From: JABMQB01 sp964575025
Lineage (GTDB): Bacteria > Bacteroidota > Bacteroidia > Bacteroidales > Prolixibacteraceae
Assembly (NCBI GenBank): GCA_964575025.1
Contig: CAZNPV010000013.1
Location: 17,275-81,274 of the forward strand
DNA: 64,000 bases
Direction: 5' to 3'
Shown: positions 53,047-62,203 of the stretch, in pieces
Layout: every line of letters starts with the position of its first letter
How positions within the stretch are numbered: position 1 is the stretch's first letter
Notes under the pieces: model-generated
The model's database searches: none
Seen by the model: only the letters and a program-made list of their open reading frames with translations
Told to the model about the DNA's origin: nothing
Made by a program: the position numbers and the translations under genes

Positions 53047-54072
53047 TCAATGGGCCAGCAATTTTCTTATAAGTTGAACAAACTCTTTGATTTCCTGTTC
53101 CGTAGTATCGAAGGAGGTCATCCAGCGAACTTCGGAATTTGTATCATTCCACATATAAAAAAAGAATTTTTCCTGTAGAGGCCGGATGATCTCCCGGGGC
53201 ACAATGGCAAATACTCCGTTGGCATCCACCTTTTGGGTGATGGTTATTTCCGGTATTTTCCTGATTTCTTTTTCGAGGTATTGGGCCATGCGATTGGCAT
53301 GGGCAGCATTTTTTTTCCACAGGTCATTTTTCAGATACGCGATAAACTGGGCACTGGTAAAACGCATTTTTGAATAGAGCTGCATGCTTTGTTTGCGCAG
53401 GTATTTGGTGTTTTTAGCCAGTTCGGGATTAAAGAAAACCACGGATTCCCCCATGAGCATTCCGTTTTTGGTTCCCCCAAAGGAAAGGATATCCACTCCA
53501 CACTCTTTTGTAAATGCTTTAAAGGGAAGGTCCAGCGCTACTGCAGCATTGGCAATCCGTGCTCCGTCCATATGAAGGTACATATTGTGTTTATGGGCTA
53601 GATCGGCAATGGCTATGATCTCCTCAGTCCGGTAAATGGTTCCCATTTCAGTAACCTGTGAGATCGAAACAACCCCGGGTTGTGAATGGTGCTCAAAATC
53701 AAATCCTTTCAGGTGATGTTCTATGGCCTCAGGTGTAAGCTTTCCTCTGACCGACGGTACCGGCAACAATTTGCATCCGGTAAATTTTTCCGGAGCTCCG
53801 CATTCATCTTCTTCAATGTGGGATGTGTCGGCGCAAATCACTGAATTCCAGCTTTGGGTAACCGACGACAACCCCAGTACATTGGCTCCTGTTCCGTTAA
53901 AAACAAAAAATACTTCGGTCTCTTTTCCGAATGCTTCCCTGAAAAGTTCTATGGCCTGCCGGGTATAGGGATCATCCCCATACCCAACTTCATGGTCTTT
54001 GTTGGCCGATTCAATGGCTTTGAGTATTTCAGGGTGCACCCCTGCATTGTTGTCGCTGGCAAATCCTTTCAT
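53047..54072 (-). CDS. ltaE: Low-specificity L-threonine aldolase
   Basis: PLP enzyme that cleaves L-threonine or allo-threonine to glycine and acetaldehyde. 341 residues. Starts 'MKGFASDNNAGVHPEIL', with 'GYGDDPYTRQAIELFREAFG', 'FVFNGTGANVLGL', 'HEEDECGAPE'-like region at 'ADTSHIEEDECGAPEKF', 'LHMDGARIANAAVAL' and the PLP lysine in 'DILSFGGTKNGM'. All are typical of the beta-eliminating lyase family. Single gene; a near-consensus -7 TACCTTTA lies about 30 bp upstream on the minus strand. Confidence 0.93.
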   Translation of the reverse strand: MKGFASDNNAGVHPEILKAIESANKDHEVGYGDDPYTRQAIELFREAFGKETEVFFVFNGTGANVLGLSSVTQSWNSVICADTSHIEEDECGAPEKFTGCKLLPVPSVRGKLTPEAIEHHLKGFDFEHHSQPGVVSISQVTEMGTIYRTEEIIAIADLAHKHNMYLHMDGARIANAAVALDLPFKAFTKECGVDILSFGGTKNGMLMGESVVFFNPELAKNTKYLRKQSMQLYSKMRFTSAQFIAYLKNDLWKKNAAHANRMAQYLEKEIRKIPEITITQKVDANGVFAIVPREIIRPLQEKFFFYMWNDTNSEVRWMTSFDTTEQEIKEFVQLIRKLLAH

Positions 54073-54224
54073 CTCATTATAATTGCTAATTTTTAAAGGT
54101 AAACTCCCATGAAAATTATAATATTACTTGTTTCTGAATAAGTTTATTCATGGTCGTTTCATACATCATTAAATATTTGTATCTTTTAGACTTTAAAGTA
54201 AGAAAAAACTATTAAGTAAATAAA

Positions 54225-54860
54225 ATGGAAAAGGAGTTATTGCTGCCCGAGAAACTATACCTGTTAAGCATAAAGCCCAAAAAAGGAGGATTTATAGGGG
54301 GTGGTTCTTTCCCGGTTCAATATTCTCTCATCGCAGCAATTATGAAAGAGCTGGAATTACAGGGGAACATAAAAATCAGGGAGAAACGGGTAGAAATTGT
54401 ATCGTTTGAAAACAAGGATCCATTGTTTGGTTTTGTTTTATCTAAATTTAAGAAATATGATAAGCCCCTCAAAATAAACCGATGGTTCAACCGGCTCTAT
54501 TATTTATTAAAGTACATTAACAATGAACTTGCTGAACGGCTGATTGATAAACGGCTGGTTCGGTTTAAACAACGGAAATTCCTGTTTTTTTCATGGAAGG
54601 TGCCCTGCCTGGAGGATAAAGTGTATATCCGTGGCATGGCTGATGAGGTGAAAAACAGCATCTACAGGGGCGATACGGAAGGAAAGGAGGGGTTTCTGCT
54701 TTCTGTGCTTATTCCGGCCGGAATATTACCCCGTTTATTTCCTGACAGGCAGCAACGGAAAAGTGCTTCCCGGCGTTTGAAACAAATGCATACGGATTGC
54801 CCCATTACGCATGCTTTGAGAAGGGCTATTGCATCCACTCATGCAGCGGTAGCATCATAA
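54225..54860 (+). CDS. GPP34-family (GOLPH3-like) protein
   Basis: 211 residues. The N-terminus 'LLLPEKLYLLSIKPKKGGF' and the following all-helical pattern with 'YSLIAAIMKELELQGNIKIREKRVEIVSFENKDPL' and 'LLKYINNELAERLIDKRLVRFKQRKFLF' fit the GPP34 fold, which in eukaryotes binds phosphatidylinositol-4-phosphate and Golgi glycosyltransferases. In bacteria the role is not established. The N-terminal half is basic, compatible with acidic-membrane binding. It is 4 bp upstream of the photolyase gene, so co-transcribed. A second GPP34-like domain occurs in the oxidoreductase at 58711. Confidence 0.82.
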   Translation: MEKELLLPEKLYLLSIKPKKGGFIGGGSFPVQYSLIAAIMKELELQGNIKIREKRVEIVSFENKDPLFGFVLSKFKKYDKPLKINRWFNRLYYLLKYINNELAERLIDKRLVRFKQRKFLFFSWKVPCLEDKVYIRGMADEVKNSIYRGDTEGKEGFLLSVLIPAGILPRLFPDRQQRKSASRRLKQMHTDCPITHALRRAIASTHAAVAS

Positions 54861-54864
54861 ACAT

Positions 54865-56166
54865 ATGTGTAAAATTGCGATATTCTGGTTTCGCAGGGAC
54901 CTGCGACTAAACGATAACACCGGATTATATCATGCCCTGAGGAGGGGCTTTCCTGTGTTGCCGGTTTTTATTTTTGACACCCATATACTCCGTAAATTAA
55001 AACCCGGTGATAACCGCCTTCCTTTTCTGTATCAGACGATCGAATCGTTGAAAAAGCAACTCGAAAAAAGAGGCTCGTCCCTGAAAGTGTGCTTCGGGGA
55101 ACCCCTCGAAGTTTTCCGCTCTTTAACGGATGAATATCCGGTACAGGAGGTGTTTGCCAACCGGGATTATGAACCCCATGCACGCACCCGGGATAAAAAC
55201 ATTGAACAACTGTTGATAACAAAAAATATCGGGTTCCGGACTTTTAAGGACCACCTGATTTTTGAGAAATCAGAGATTACGAAAGAGGATGGTTCCCCGT
55301 ACCAGGTATTCACCCCCTATAGCAAAAAGTGGAAGAAAAAATATACAGCCGGGGATTCATCTTCCTATGATTCTGAATCGTTCAGGGGGAATTTTTACCG
55401 TTGTTCTCCCTTTGACATGCCTTGCCCGGAGCGTCTTGGTTTTACCGGCCCGGGAACAGCCGTTCCACCTCCCGGGATCGATAGAGAGCGGATTCTTCGG
55501 TATGCAGATAGCCGTGATTTTCCGGCCCTGGAAGGAACCACCCGCCTGGGGATTCACCTCCGTTTCGGAACGATTTCCATCCGTGAGCTAACCCGGGTGG
55601 CTGCTGAGCTATCGGAGGTGTTTCTCAATGAACTGATATGGAGGAACTTTTTTGCCGATATCCTGTGGCATTTTCCCCGGGTGGAATCAGAACCTTTTAA
55701 GAAACTCTATGCTTTTATTGAGTGGCGTAACAACGAACAGGAGTTTGAATGTTGGTGCAGGGGAGAAACCGGGTATCCCTTTGTGGATGCCGGAATGCGG
55801 GAACTGAATTGTACCGGATTTATGCATAACAGGGTACGAATGGTGGTTGCCGGTTTTTTGGTAAAGCACCTGCTGATCGACTGGCGGTGGGGAGAAGCCT
55901 ATTTCGCTGAGAAACTGCTCGATTATGAATTGGCCTCCAACAACGGAAACTGGCAATGGACTGCCGGAACCGGATGTGATGCCGTGCCCTATTTCCGTGT
56001 TTTTAATCCCCTGAGTCAGCAGAAAAAATTTGACAGACAAAAACAATACATCCGCAAATGGATTCCTGAACTGGATACTCCGGACTACCCGTCTCCGGTG
56101 GTGGATCTTACCGTAGGCAGACAACGGGCCATAGATACCTATAAAAAAGCTCTGAACAGAACCTGA
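54865..56166 (+). CDS. phr: Deoxyribodipyrimidine photolyase
   Basis: 433 residues. N-terminal photolyase domain 'IAIFWFRRDLRLNDNTGLYHAL' and 'VFANRDYEPHARTRD', then the FAD domain with 'TRLGIHLRFGTISIREL', 'NELIWRNFFADILWHFP', 'TGYPFVDAGMRELNCTGFMHNRVRMVVAGFLVKHLLIDWRWGEAYFAEKLLDYELASNNGNWQW'. The Trp residues of the electron-transfer chain and the 'NNGNWQW' signature are present, so it is expected to repair cyclobutane dimers in blue light. The class is CPD class I-like. Operon with the GPP34 gene. Confidence 0.95.
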   Translation: MCKIAIFWFRRDLRLNDNTGLYHALRRGFPVLPVFIFDTHILRKLKPGDNRLPFLYQTIESLKKQLEKRGSSLKVCFGEPLEVFRSLTDEYPVQEVFANRDYEPHARTRDKNIEQLLITKNIGFRTFKDHLIFEKSEITKEDGSPYQVFTPYSKKWKKKYTAGDSSSYDSESFRGNFYRCSPFDMPCPERLGFTGPGTAVPPPGIDRERILRYADSRDFPALEGTTRLGIHLRFGTISIRELTRVAAELSEVFLNELIWRNFFADILWHFPRVESEPFKKLYAFIEWRNNEQEFECWCRGETGYPFVDAGMRELNCTGFMHNRVRMVVAGFLVKHLLIDWRWGEAYFAEKLLDYELASNNGNWQWTAGTGCDAVPYFRVFNPLSQQKKFDRQKQYIRKWIPELDTPDYPSPVVDLTVGRQRAIDTYKKALNRT

Positions 56167-56274
56167 AAGGATTGGAAAGAGGCCCGTAATGGATTGATTT
56201 TGGTTTTAACAAGAACAATACACGTTTGGAGGTATAGGATACATGCCAGCAAACGGTTGAGCAATATCCTTTTT

Positions 56275-58011
56275 TTACTCCTTTTCCGGCAGGTGATCCA
56301 GTATACATTTCACGATATCCTGTGAGGTATGGGTGGCTACAGGAAAAAGGATAACTTCCCCGATGTTCCATTTCCTCAGGGCAACGTTTACCAATTGTTC
56401 CCTAACGATCCACAGCTGGGGTGTATGGGTAAGCTTAATTAACTGTTCCAGTGCAGATGCCCACCCCCTGTCTTGCATTTCCAGCGGGCCTATTTCATCA
56501 ACCACAACCAGGTCGGTTGGTTCCCCGATTGCCTTTTTCAGAATCTGACGCCCCCGGATCAGGCCTTTTTCTGAAAAATAGAAACGCCCGGTTTTAACAC
56601 TTCCGGGGGAGTATCTTTGTGAACAAAGGATTTTTCTGGCCCCGGAGGAAATGTCTTTAATAAAATAGCTTCTAAGTCCGTCCTCATGGATTACAGGTTC
56701 TGTAAAGAATCCGCGAATGGTCAGGTTATGATCCATAAGTTGAGTAACTACTTCTTTGGTGATCGAACTTTTTCCTGCATGGACCTTCCCGGAAATAACA
56801 AAAATCGTAGGGTTGCTTTTATCCACGCGAATGAATTCGTCGAGCAAGGAACGGGAACTGTTAAGCATCGTTTGGGTGAGTTTATTAAATCCGGTGAGTC
56901 TCAGGGTTTGAGCCGAGAATGCTTCCATAAGCCCGGGAAGGCTTGAAAAAGCCAATTCCATGGATTTGTACAGGTTTTGAAGGCCCCTGCGATAAAGAAT
57001 GTTCTTAACGACCGGATTTTTTAATTCCCGGCTGATGGCTGAAAAAGCTGTGAGCAGTAACAGGGCCCTGAATATCATTTTTAAACCCAAAACCCATCCT
57101 TCGCGTTGGGTGAAACCGTCTATTGTGAATCCCTGATAAAAGATGGCAGAAAAGAACAGAAGGAATATAAGCTGAAGCCATAGAGCAGGTTTTTTCAGAA
57201 AACGCATGTACGGTCCATACCGAACCGTGGTAAATCCAATAAATGTGATTGCATACAGGGTCGAATACAATAGGTTTGCCCGGTTAATCAAAACCATGCC
57301 TCCTGCCAGGAATACAAAAAGAAGCACCAAAATTAAAAAAGAGTGATTCTCTTTTTCGGTATATTTGAATAAATCACTCTGTGCTGGTTTTTTCAAAACC
57401 AGATTTGTTGGATTTTTTTTCTTGCTTTTCAAATAGTTATTGCCTGATATAGAACCCAGTAGCCCTGCCATAGCACCGGCTATCAAATAAATTCCGGAAA
57501 GGATTATCAGCAGCAGGGAAGGTTGAAGACCTTCCATATTGAGTTGCCTGACGGCAAAAAGAACCATATTTTCCAACAGGCCAACAAGATCCCACCCATA
57601 CAGAATTAATAGTGTGAATGCCTTCTGGATCAACGCACTAAAAACTGCCAGTGCTCCTCCCAGGGTATAGGAAAAAACATTCTTTCCAAAACTACGGATG
57701 ATAATCTCCAGGACCAGGGCTTCTGATAAAATTCCAAACATAGGTCCAAGTATGATAGAACTTGGTGAAAGCGATTTCATCAGAGCGCAAATGACACCTG
57801 CTCTCCAGATTATTCCGTTCACTTTCCAGAGCTGAAAAAAAGCGATTACCAGGAAAACCGTAATAAACGAGAGAATACTCCCTGCCAGGGGGATCTTTAT
57901 ATTGTGCATCAGGCTGCCCAGCACAATTTCTACTACAGCCCAGAGGCTGCCTACAACGGCAGCTTTCATCCATTTTTCTGATAAAGGTTTTTGAGGCAGA
58001 ACATAGATCAT
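56275..58011 (-). CDS. Fusion of ECF-type S component, EcfT-like membrane domain and THEP1-type NTPase
   Basis: 578 residues in three parts. Residues 10-190: about six helices with the look of an ECF transporter S component (ThiW/HMP type; 'WAVVEIVLGSLMHNIKIPLAGSILSF', 'SPSSIILGPMFGILSEALV'). Residues 220-385: EcfT-like, 'LKMIFRALLLLTAFSAISRELKNP' and 'ELAFSSLPGLMEAFSAQTLRLTGF'. Residues 400-578: a THEP1-family nucleoside-triphosphatase with Walker A 'ISGKVHAGKSS' (G408-S416) and Walker B 'LVVVDEIGPLEM' (D505, E506). A usual ECF system has EcfA ABC ATPases; here a THEP1 P-loop takes that place. Start overlaps the mobA stop by 4 bp (ATGA), so translationally coupled. The substrate may be linked to molybdopterin or a vitamin; not provable from sequence. 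Confidence 0.75.
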   Translation of the reverse strand: MIYVLPQKPLSEKWMKAAVVGSLWAVVEIVLGSLMHNIKIPLAGSILSFITVFLVIAFFQLWKVNGIIWRAGVICALMKSLSPSSIILGPMFGILSEALVLEIIIRSFGKNVFSYTLGGALAVFSALIQKAFTLLILYGWDLVGLLENMVLFAVRQLNMEGLQPSLLLIILSGIYLIAGAMAGLLGSISGNNYLKSKKKNPTNLVLKKPAQSDLFKYTEKENHSFLILVLLFVFLAGGMVLINRANLLYSTLYAITFIGFTTVRYGPYMRFLKKPALWLQLIFLLFFSAIFYQGFTIDGFTQREGWVLGLKMIFRALLLLTAFSAISRELKNPVVKNILYRRGLQNLYKSMELAFSSLPGLMEAFSAQTLRLTGFNKLTQTMLNSSRSLLDEFIRVDKSNPTIFVISGKVHAGKSSITKEVVTQLMDHNLTIRGFFTEPVIHEDGLRSYFIKDISSGARKILCSQRYSPGSVKTGRFYFSEKGLIRGRQILKKAIGEPTDLVVVDEIGPLEMQDRGWASALEQLIKLTHTPQLWIVREQLVNVALRKWNIGEVILFPVATHTSQDIVKCILDHLPEKE

Positions 58012-58595
58012 CTTCCTGGCAGATTTGGTTTATCAATATCCCTGAGGGAATTGATATTGGTAAATAATTTCTCTGAATAAAAGGGCATTTTTTCAACATT
58101 CAGAAAAAGAGCATGAAGCAAGGTGATCACATCCAGGATCCTGAAGTTTTTTTGTCTCAGGGAATCTTCAATGACCGGGAGTGAACTTTTGTGAAAATAA
58201 CTGGCCATGGGTTCTTTAAATCCCTTGTGCAAGGGAATTACAACCTGATAGCCCGGTTTATGAGTAAGCAAAGCCCTGAACAATTCAGGATGCAGGTTCG
58301 GTAAATCACATCCGGCAATAAGATTGTGTTCATTTTTTGAGTGTAACAAACCTGCATGAATCCCTCCCAAAGGACCACAATCAGGATAAATATCCTGTAT
58401 ATTGCGGATTCCGGGAAAGGGGCTGTATTCCTCTTTATTCGTACTTACGATCAATTCATCACAGAAGGGTTGCAACACCTCAATGGAATAATCAGCCATT
58501 CGTTTTCCCTGATACCGGTAGAAGGACTTGTCTGTTCCGAAACGGCTGCTTTTGCCTCCCCTTAAGATGATTCCGGTAACAGGTTCTGATTGCAT
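58008..58595 (-). CDS. mobA: Molybdenum cofactor guanylyltransferase
   Basis: 195 residues. Attaches GMP to molybdopterin to give bis-MGD or MGD cofactor. The nucleotide-binding motif L-x-GG-x-S-x-R-x-G-x-DK is present in 'GIILRGGKSSRFGTDKSF', followed by 'ELIVSTNKEEY', 'DIYPDCGPLGGIHAGLLHS' and 'LIAGCDLPNLHPEL'. Typical length. It is divergent from the molybdopterin oxidoreductase gene 115 bp away, a likely user of its product, and coupled to the ECF/THEP1 fusion downstream. Confidence 0.94.
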   Translation of the reverse strand: MQSEPVTGIILRGGKSSRFGTDKSFYRYQGKRMADYSIEVLQPFCDELIVSTNKEEYSPFPGIRNIQDIYPDCGPLGGIHAGLLHSKNEHNLIAGCDLPNLHPELFRALLTHKPGYQVVIPLHKGFKEPMASYFHKSSLPVIEDSLRQKNFRILDVITLLHALFLNVEKMPFYSEKLFTNINSLRDIDKPNLPGR

Positions 58596-58710
58596 ATTCC
58601 TTAATTGCTGGCTTTTATGTCAATCCGAATATATAAAAAAAGAAACAACTACATTGGTATGTTTATAAATATTCAATTCTTTCATCTATATTTACACAAA
58701 CTATCTGTTA

Positions 58711-61608
58711 ATGAGAACCTATTCAGAATCGTTATTTCTTTTACTGATTGACCCGGTTACCGGCCGCTATTTTCCGCTACCGGAAAAGATATTAAATCTC
58801 ACCATGGCCGGTGCATTGCTTTTTGATGCTTCTTTCAGGGAGCTGATTAATGATGACTGGGAAAATCTGACGATCTTAAAATCCGATGAAACAGGTATTC
58901 CTGCACTGGATGAAGCCATTCGGTGTTTATGTATTATTGAGGGCCCGATTCCTTTAACAAAAGCTGTTGAGTTGGTAGCAGCACACGGAGAAACACTCTC
59001 ACGAATGGTTTTTGATTCGCTGATGAAAGGGGGGGAGTTAATCCGGAAGAAGCAAAGCATCGTTGCCAAAACCCGGAAACAAGAACTTTTTTTGCCCGAT
59101 GTACCTCATGTTGTAGCTATCCATAAAAAAATCAGGGATACCATTCTGCTGGACGATATTCCCGACTATCAGCTTCCGCCTCTGATTAGTCTGATTGAAG
59201 CCGGGGGATTGACAAAATACATTTTAAAACCTGACGAGATACAGCTTTTTAATAAGAAAATTGCCTGGCTGGCAGGGATGGAATCGTTGGGCAGGGAGAT
59301 TATCCGTTCTGTGCGTTCGCTTGAAACAGCCGATCTGGAGAAGGATGTGACGTCCTTGATCGGACTGACGCACGATCAGCCCAGAACTTTTGCCGGCGGT
59401 ATAGATGCTGTATTAACCTCCTTAAACTTTCTCTACAAAGAGACAGGAATGAAAAAGAGCCGTAAAATTATCGGCCACCTCAACCAACTGAAAGGATTTG
59501 AATGTCCGGGGTGTGCCTGGCCAAATCCGGATAAGAACCGTTCCCGTTTTGAATTTTGTGAGAATGGCGCCAAGAATGTCAGTGCGGAGGCAACCACACG
59601 GATGCTTACGCCGGCTTTTTTTGAAAAATGGCCGGTACATGAGCTTTTGCTTACTTCCGGGTACTGGCTTGAACAACAGGGACGTTTAACGGAACCGATG
59701 CTTCTGGAAGAAAACGCACTGCATTACAAACCCATTGAATGGGATGAGGCTTACCGTATGATTGCAGATGAACTGAAGTCACTTACCCATCCCGATGAAG
59801 CAGTTTTTTATGCTTCCGGAAGAACCTCCAACGAAGCAGGTTTTCTTTATCAGTTGTTTGCGCGTACGTTGGGCACCAACAATCTTCCCAATAGTGCCAA
59901 TATATGCCATGAGCCTTCAGGAAAGGCTCTTACAGAAAGCCTGGGTTTCGGTAAAAGCAGTGTAACCCTGGAAGATTTTAACAAAACAGATCTCATATTT
60001 CTTTTTGGGCACAATCCGGGATCGAACCATCCCCGTATGCTGAGTACTTTGCTGGCGGCTGTCCGGAGAGGATGCAAAATAGTGGCCGTGAATCCGATGC
60101 CCGAAGCAAGTTTATTAGGATTTGCCGATCCCCAGGAAGCAGGTTCCTACCTTGGAAAACAAACAAAACTGGCTCATCTCTATTTGCACCCCAGGATAAA
60201 TGGAGACATGGCACTGATCAGGGGAATGGTGAAAGCCATATTGGAAAAAGAAGAAAAGAAGGGAGGCATTCTTGATACAGGATTTATGGAAGAACATACC
60301 ATTGGTTTTGAGGCTTACCGGGATCGTGTGATAGCTACTCCCTGGGATTTGATTGTTCAGGCCAGCGGAATAGAGAAAAACCAGATCCTGGAAACAGCTG
60401 ATCTCTATATGCAGGCTAAAAATACCATCTCATGCTGGTGTCTGGGAATTACCCACCATCGGAATTCCATGGCAACCATCCGGGAAATTGTCAATCTGAT
60501 GCTGCTAAAAGGGAATCTCGGACGCCCGGGAGCCGGTGTATTACCAGTAAGAGGGCATAGCAATATCCAGGGTATACGAACAGCAGGTGTCGGTGAAAAT
60601 ATGCCAGCCTCCTTTTTGGATTCGCTGGAAAAAAAATTCTCCATCAAAGTCCCACGAAAGCCTGGAATGAGCGTTATCCCCGCTATTAAATCAATGGCAG
60701 AAGGAAAGATCAGGGTGTTGATCTCGTTGGGAGGAAATCTGGCTTCAGCAGTGCCTGACACAGCGTTTGTGGAAAAGGCGTTGCAAAAATGCCGTCTGAC
60801 TGTAATGATATCCACCAAACTGAACAGAAGTCACCTGGTAACCGGAAAAAGAGCCCTCATTCTGCCATGCCTGTCCCGGTCGGATGAAGATATCCGGGAG
60901 GGTGTCAAACAATATGGAACGGTGGAAGATGCTACGGCAAAAATAGGCTTTTCGCAGGGATGCTTTCCTCCGGGTTCACCTCATATGAAGAGTGAAGTTT
61001 CGATTATTGCCGGTATGGCGGCAGCAAATCTCCCGGTCCATGAGGGCATCGATTGGCAATGGCTTGGAAAGGATAATAACCATATACGACAGGCAATGTC
61101 ACAAGCCATTCCTGTTTTCAAGGGGATCGATAAACAAAAGCCAACTTCCCAGGGGTATTATCTGTGGAATCCTTTGCGAAAAAGAATCTTTAATACGCGT
61201 GATGCTAAGGCGCATTTCAGCGATGCCCCCCTGGAAAGAGTGGATCCTGAACCGGACGAACTGCTGTTAATGACCATCCGAAGTCATGATCAGTTTAATA
61301 CGAGTGTTTTCGGATTAAATGACCGGTACCGGGGCATTCAATCTGAAAGGCGTGTTCTGTTTATGAACCGGCAAGATATGGATGACCGGAATCTTGCTCC
61401 TGAACAGATGGTCACCATCACAAGCAATTATGACCGGAAACTGAGAAAACTGGAGGGGTACTATGCCATTCCTTATCCCATCAGGAATGGATGCGTAGCA
61501 GCCTACTTCCCGGAGACAAATTGTCTGACTTCTATCAATGATATGTGCGTTGCCAGTTTTACACCGGCTTTTAAATCGATCCGCGTATGTGTGAGCCCTG
61601 GCAATTAA
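58711..61608 (+). CDS. YdeP/FdhF-type molybdopterin oxidoreductase with N-terminal GPP34-like domain
   Basis: 965 residues. Residues about 225-965 are a molybdopterin oxidoreductase of the YdeP/FdhF type: 'GGIDAVLTSLNFLYKE' lead-in, the signature 'FECPGCAWPNPDK' (C265, C268) and 'FEFCENGAKNVSAEAT' (C283), 'FYASGRTSNEAGFLYQLFARTLGTNNLPNSANICHEPSG', 'CWCLGITHHRNS' and 'LLKGNLGRPGAGVLPVRGHSNIQG', ending in the MGD-binding 'FNTSVFGLNDRYRG' region. Residues 1-220 are unusual for the family (E. coli YdeP is about 760 residues) and resemble GPP34: 'SLFLLLIDPVTGRYFPLPEKILNLTMAGALLFDASF' and 'TGIPALDEAIRCL'. The reaction is unknown. No signal peptide, so cytoplasmic, perhaps at the membrane through GPP34. 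Divergent from mobA. Confidence 0.85.
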   Translation: MRTYSESLFLLLIDPVTGRYFPLPEKILNLTMAGALLFDASFRELINDDWENLTILKSDETGIPALDEAIRCLCIIEGPIPLTKAVELVAAHGETLSRMVFDSLMKGGELIRKKQSIVAKTRKQELFLPDVPHVVAIHKKIRDTILLDDIPDYQLPPLISLIEAGGLTKYILKPDEIQLFNKKIAWLAGMESLGREIIRSVRSLETADLEKDVTSLIGLTHDQPRTFAGGIDAVLTSLNFLYKETGMKKSRKIIGHLNQLKGFECPGCAWPNPDKNRSRFEFCENGAKNVSAEATTRMLTPAFFEKWPVHELLLTSGYWLEQQGRLTEPMLLEENALHYKPIEWDEAYRMIADELKSLTHPDEAVFYASGRTSNEAGFLYQLFARTLGTNNLPNSANICHEPSGKALTESLGFGKSSVTLEDFNKTDLIFLFGHNPGSNHPRMLSTLLAAVRRGCKIVAVNPMPEASLLGFADPQEAGSYLGKQTKLAHLYLHPRINGDMALIRGMVKAILEKEEKKGGILDTGFMEEHTIGFEAYRDRVIATPWDLIVQASGIEKNQILETADLYMQAKNTISCWCLGITHHRNSMATIREIVNLMLLKGNLGRPGAGVLPVRGHSNIQGIRTAGVGENMPASFLDSLEKKFSIKVPRKPGMSVIPAIKSMAEGKIRVLISLGGNLASAVPDTAFVEKALQKCRLTVMISTKLNRSHLVTGKRALILPCLSRSDEDIREGVKQYGTVEDATAKIGFSQGCFPPGSPHMKSEVSIIAGMAAANLPVHEGIDWQWLGKDNNHIRQAMSQAIPVFKGIDKQKPTSQGYYLWNPLRKRIFNTRDAKAHFSDAPLERVDPEPDELLLMTIRSHDQFNTSVFGLNDRYRGIQSERRVLFMNRQDMDDRNLAPEQMVTITSNYDRKLRKLEGYYAIPYPIRNGCVAAYFPETNCLTSINDMCVASFTPAFKSIRVCVSPGN

Positions 61609-61639
61609 AAATTTTAAATTTTTTATCTGGTGTACTTTT

Positions 61640-61954
61640 ATGATCAGAAAAATTCTTTTATACCTGACCGGCCCCGGCGTAATCCTTTATCTGGGAATCG
61701 TTCTTTTTATTCATCTTTTTATCGGGAAAAATATGATTGCCTGGATGATTCCCGCTTTTGTCATCCTCTTCGTTGTTTTCATTCCGCTGTATGCGATTGA
61801 AAAATTCCGGCAAACTGATCGTCGATCCCGGGAGAGGGACCGAACGATGCAATTTTCTGAGAAAAACCGCCGCACCGAATGGGAGGGAGGCAATATCCAT
61901 GGCAAAATCCCTACCCACCCCAAAAGAAAAGAGTTCATGAAAAAAAGGAAATAA
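61640..61954 (+). CDS. Small two-helix membrane protein
   Basis: 104 residues. Two transmembrane helices (about 5-27 and 33-52: 'LLYLTGPGVILYLGIVLFIHLFIG', 'IAWMIPAFVILFVVFIPLY'), then a strongly basic cytoplasmic tail ('RQTDRRSRERDR', 'KRKEFMKKRK'). No family recognised. It lies 31 bp after the molybdopterin oxidoreductase, so it may belong to the same unit, possibly as a membrane docking partner (inference). Confidence 0.6.
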   Translation: MIRKILLYLTGPGVILYLGIVLFIHLFIGKNMIAWMIPAFVILFVVFIPLYAIEKFRQTDRRSRERDRTMQFSEKNRRTEWEGGNIHGKIPTHPKRKEFMKKRK

Positions 61955-62018
61955 ACGGTATTTTTTTTAGTTACAGATTTTGTTAATAAAATTTCTGTAT
62001 CTGAATGGCATAAATATG

Positions 62019-62026
62019 TATCTTTG
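62019..62026 (+). promoter_or_regulatory. Putative -7 element TATCTTTG for dnaX
   Basis: A perfect TAnnTTTG match 178 bp upstream of the dnaX ATG. The long leader holds a hairpin at 62094-62111. Confidence 0.5.
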
Positions 62027-62093
62027 ATTTCCGGGAAAAACGATTCCTGTTCCTGTCCGTTCAGGGATCAGAAAAGTTGTTCCGATAATTATC

Positions 62094-62111
62094 TTCCGAT
62101 AGGTATCGGAA
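62094..62111. repeat. TTCCGATA-GG-TATCGGAA hairpin in the dnaX leader
   Basis: Perfect 8-bp arms. A further direct copy of TTCCGATA occurs at 62080-62087. No T-run; it could affect leader mRNA stability or be part of the dispersed TCCCGAT/ATCGGGA family. Confidence 0.5.
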
Positions 62112-62203
62112 AGACCTTAAAAAGAAAAAACAATCAGAAAAGATCCGGTAAGCCGGGAAGATTTATAGTGAATACCGGCATGGGTATTTAAATTTGTTTG
62201 CGC

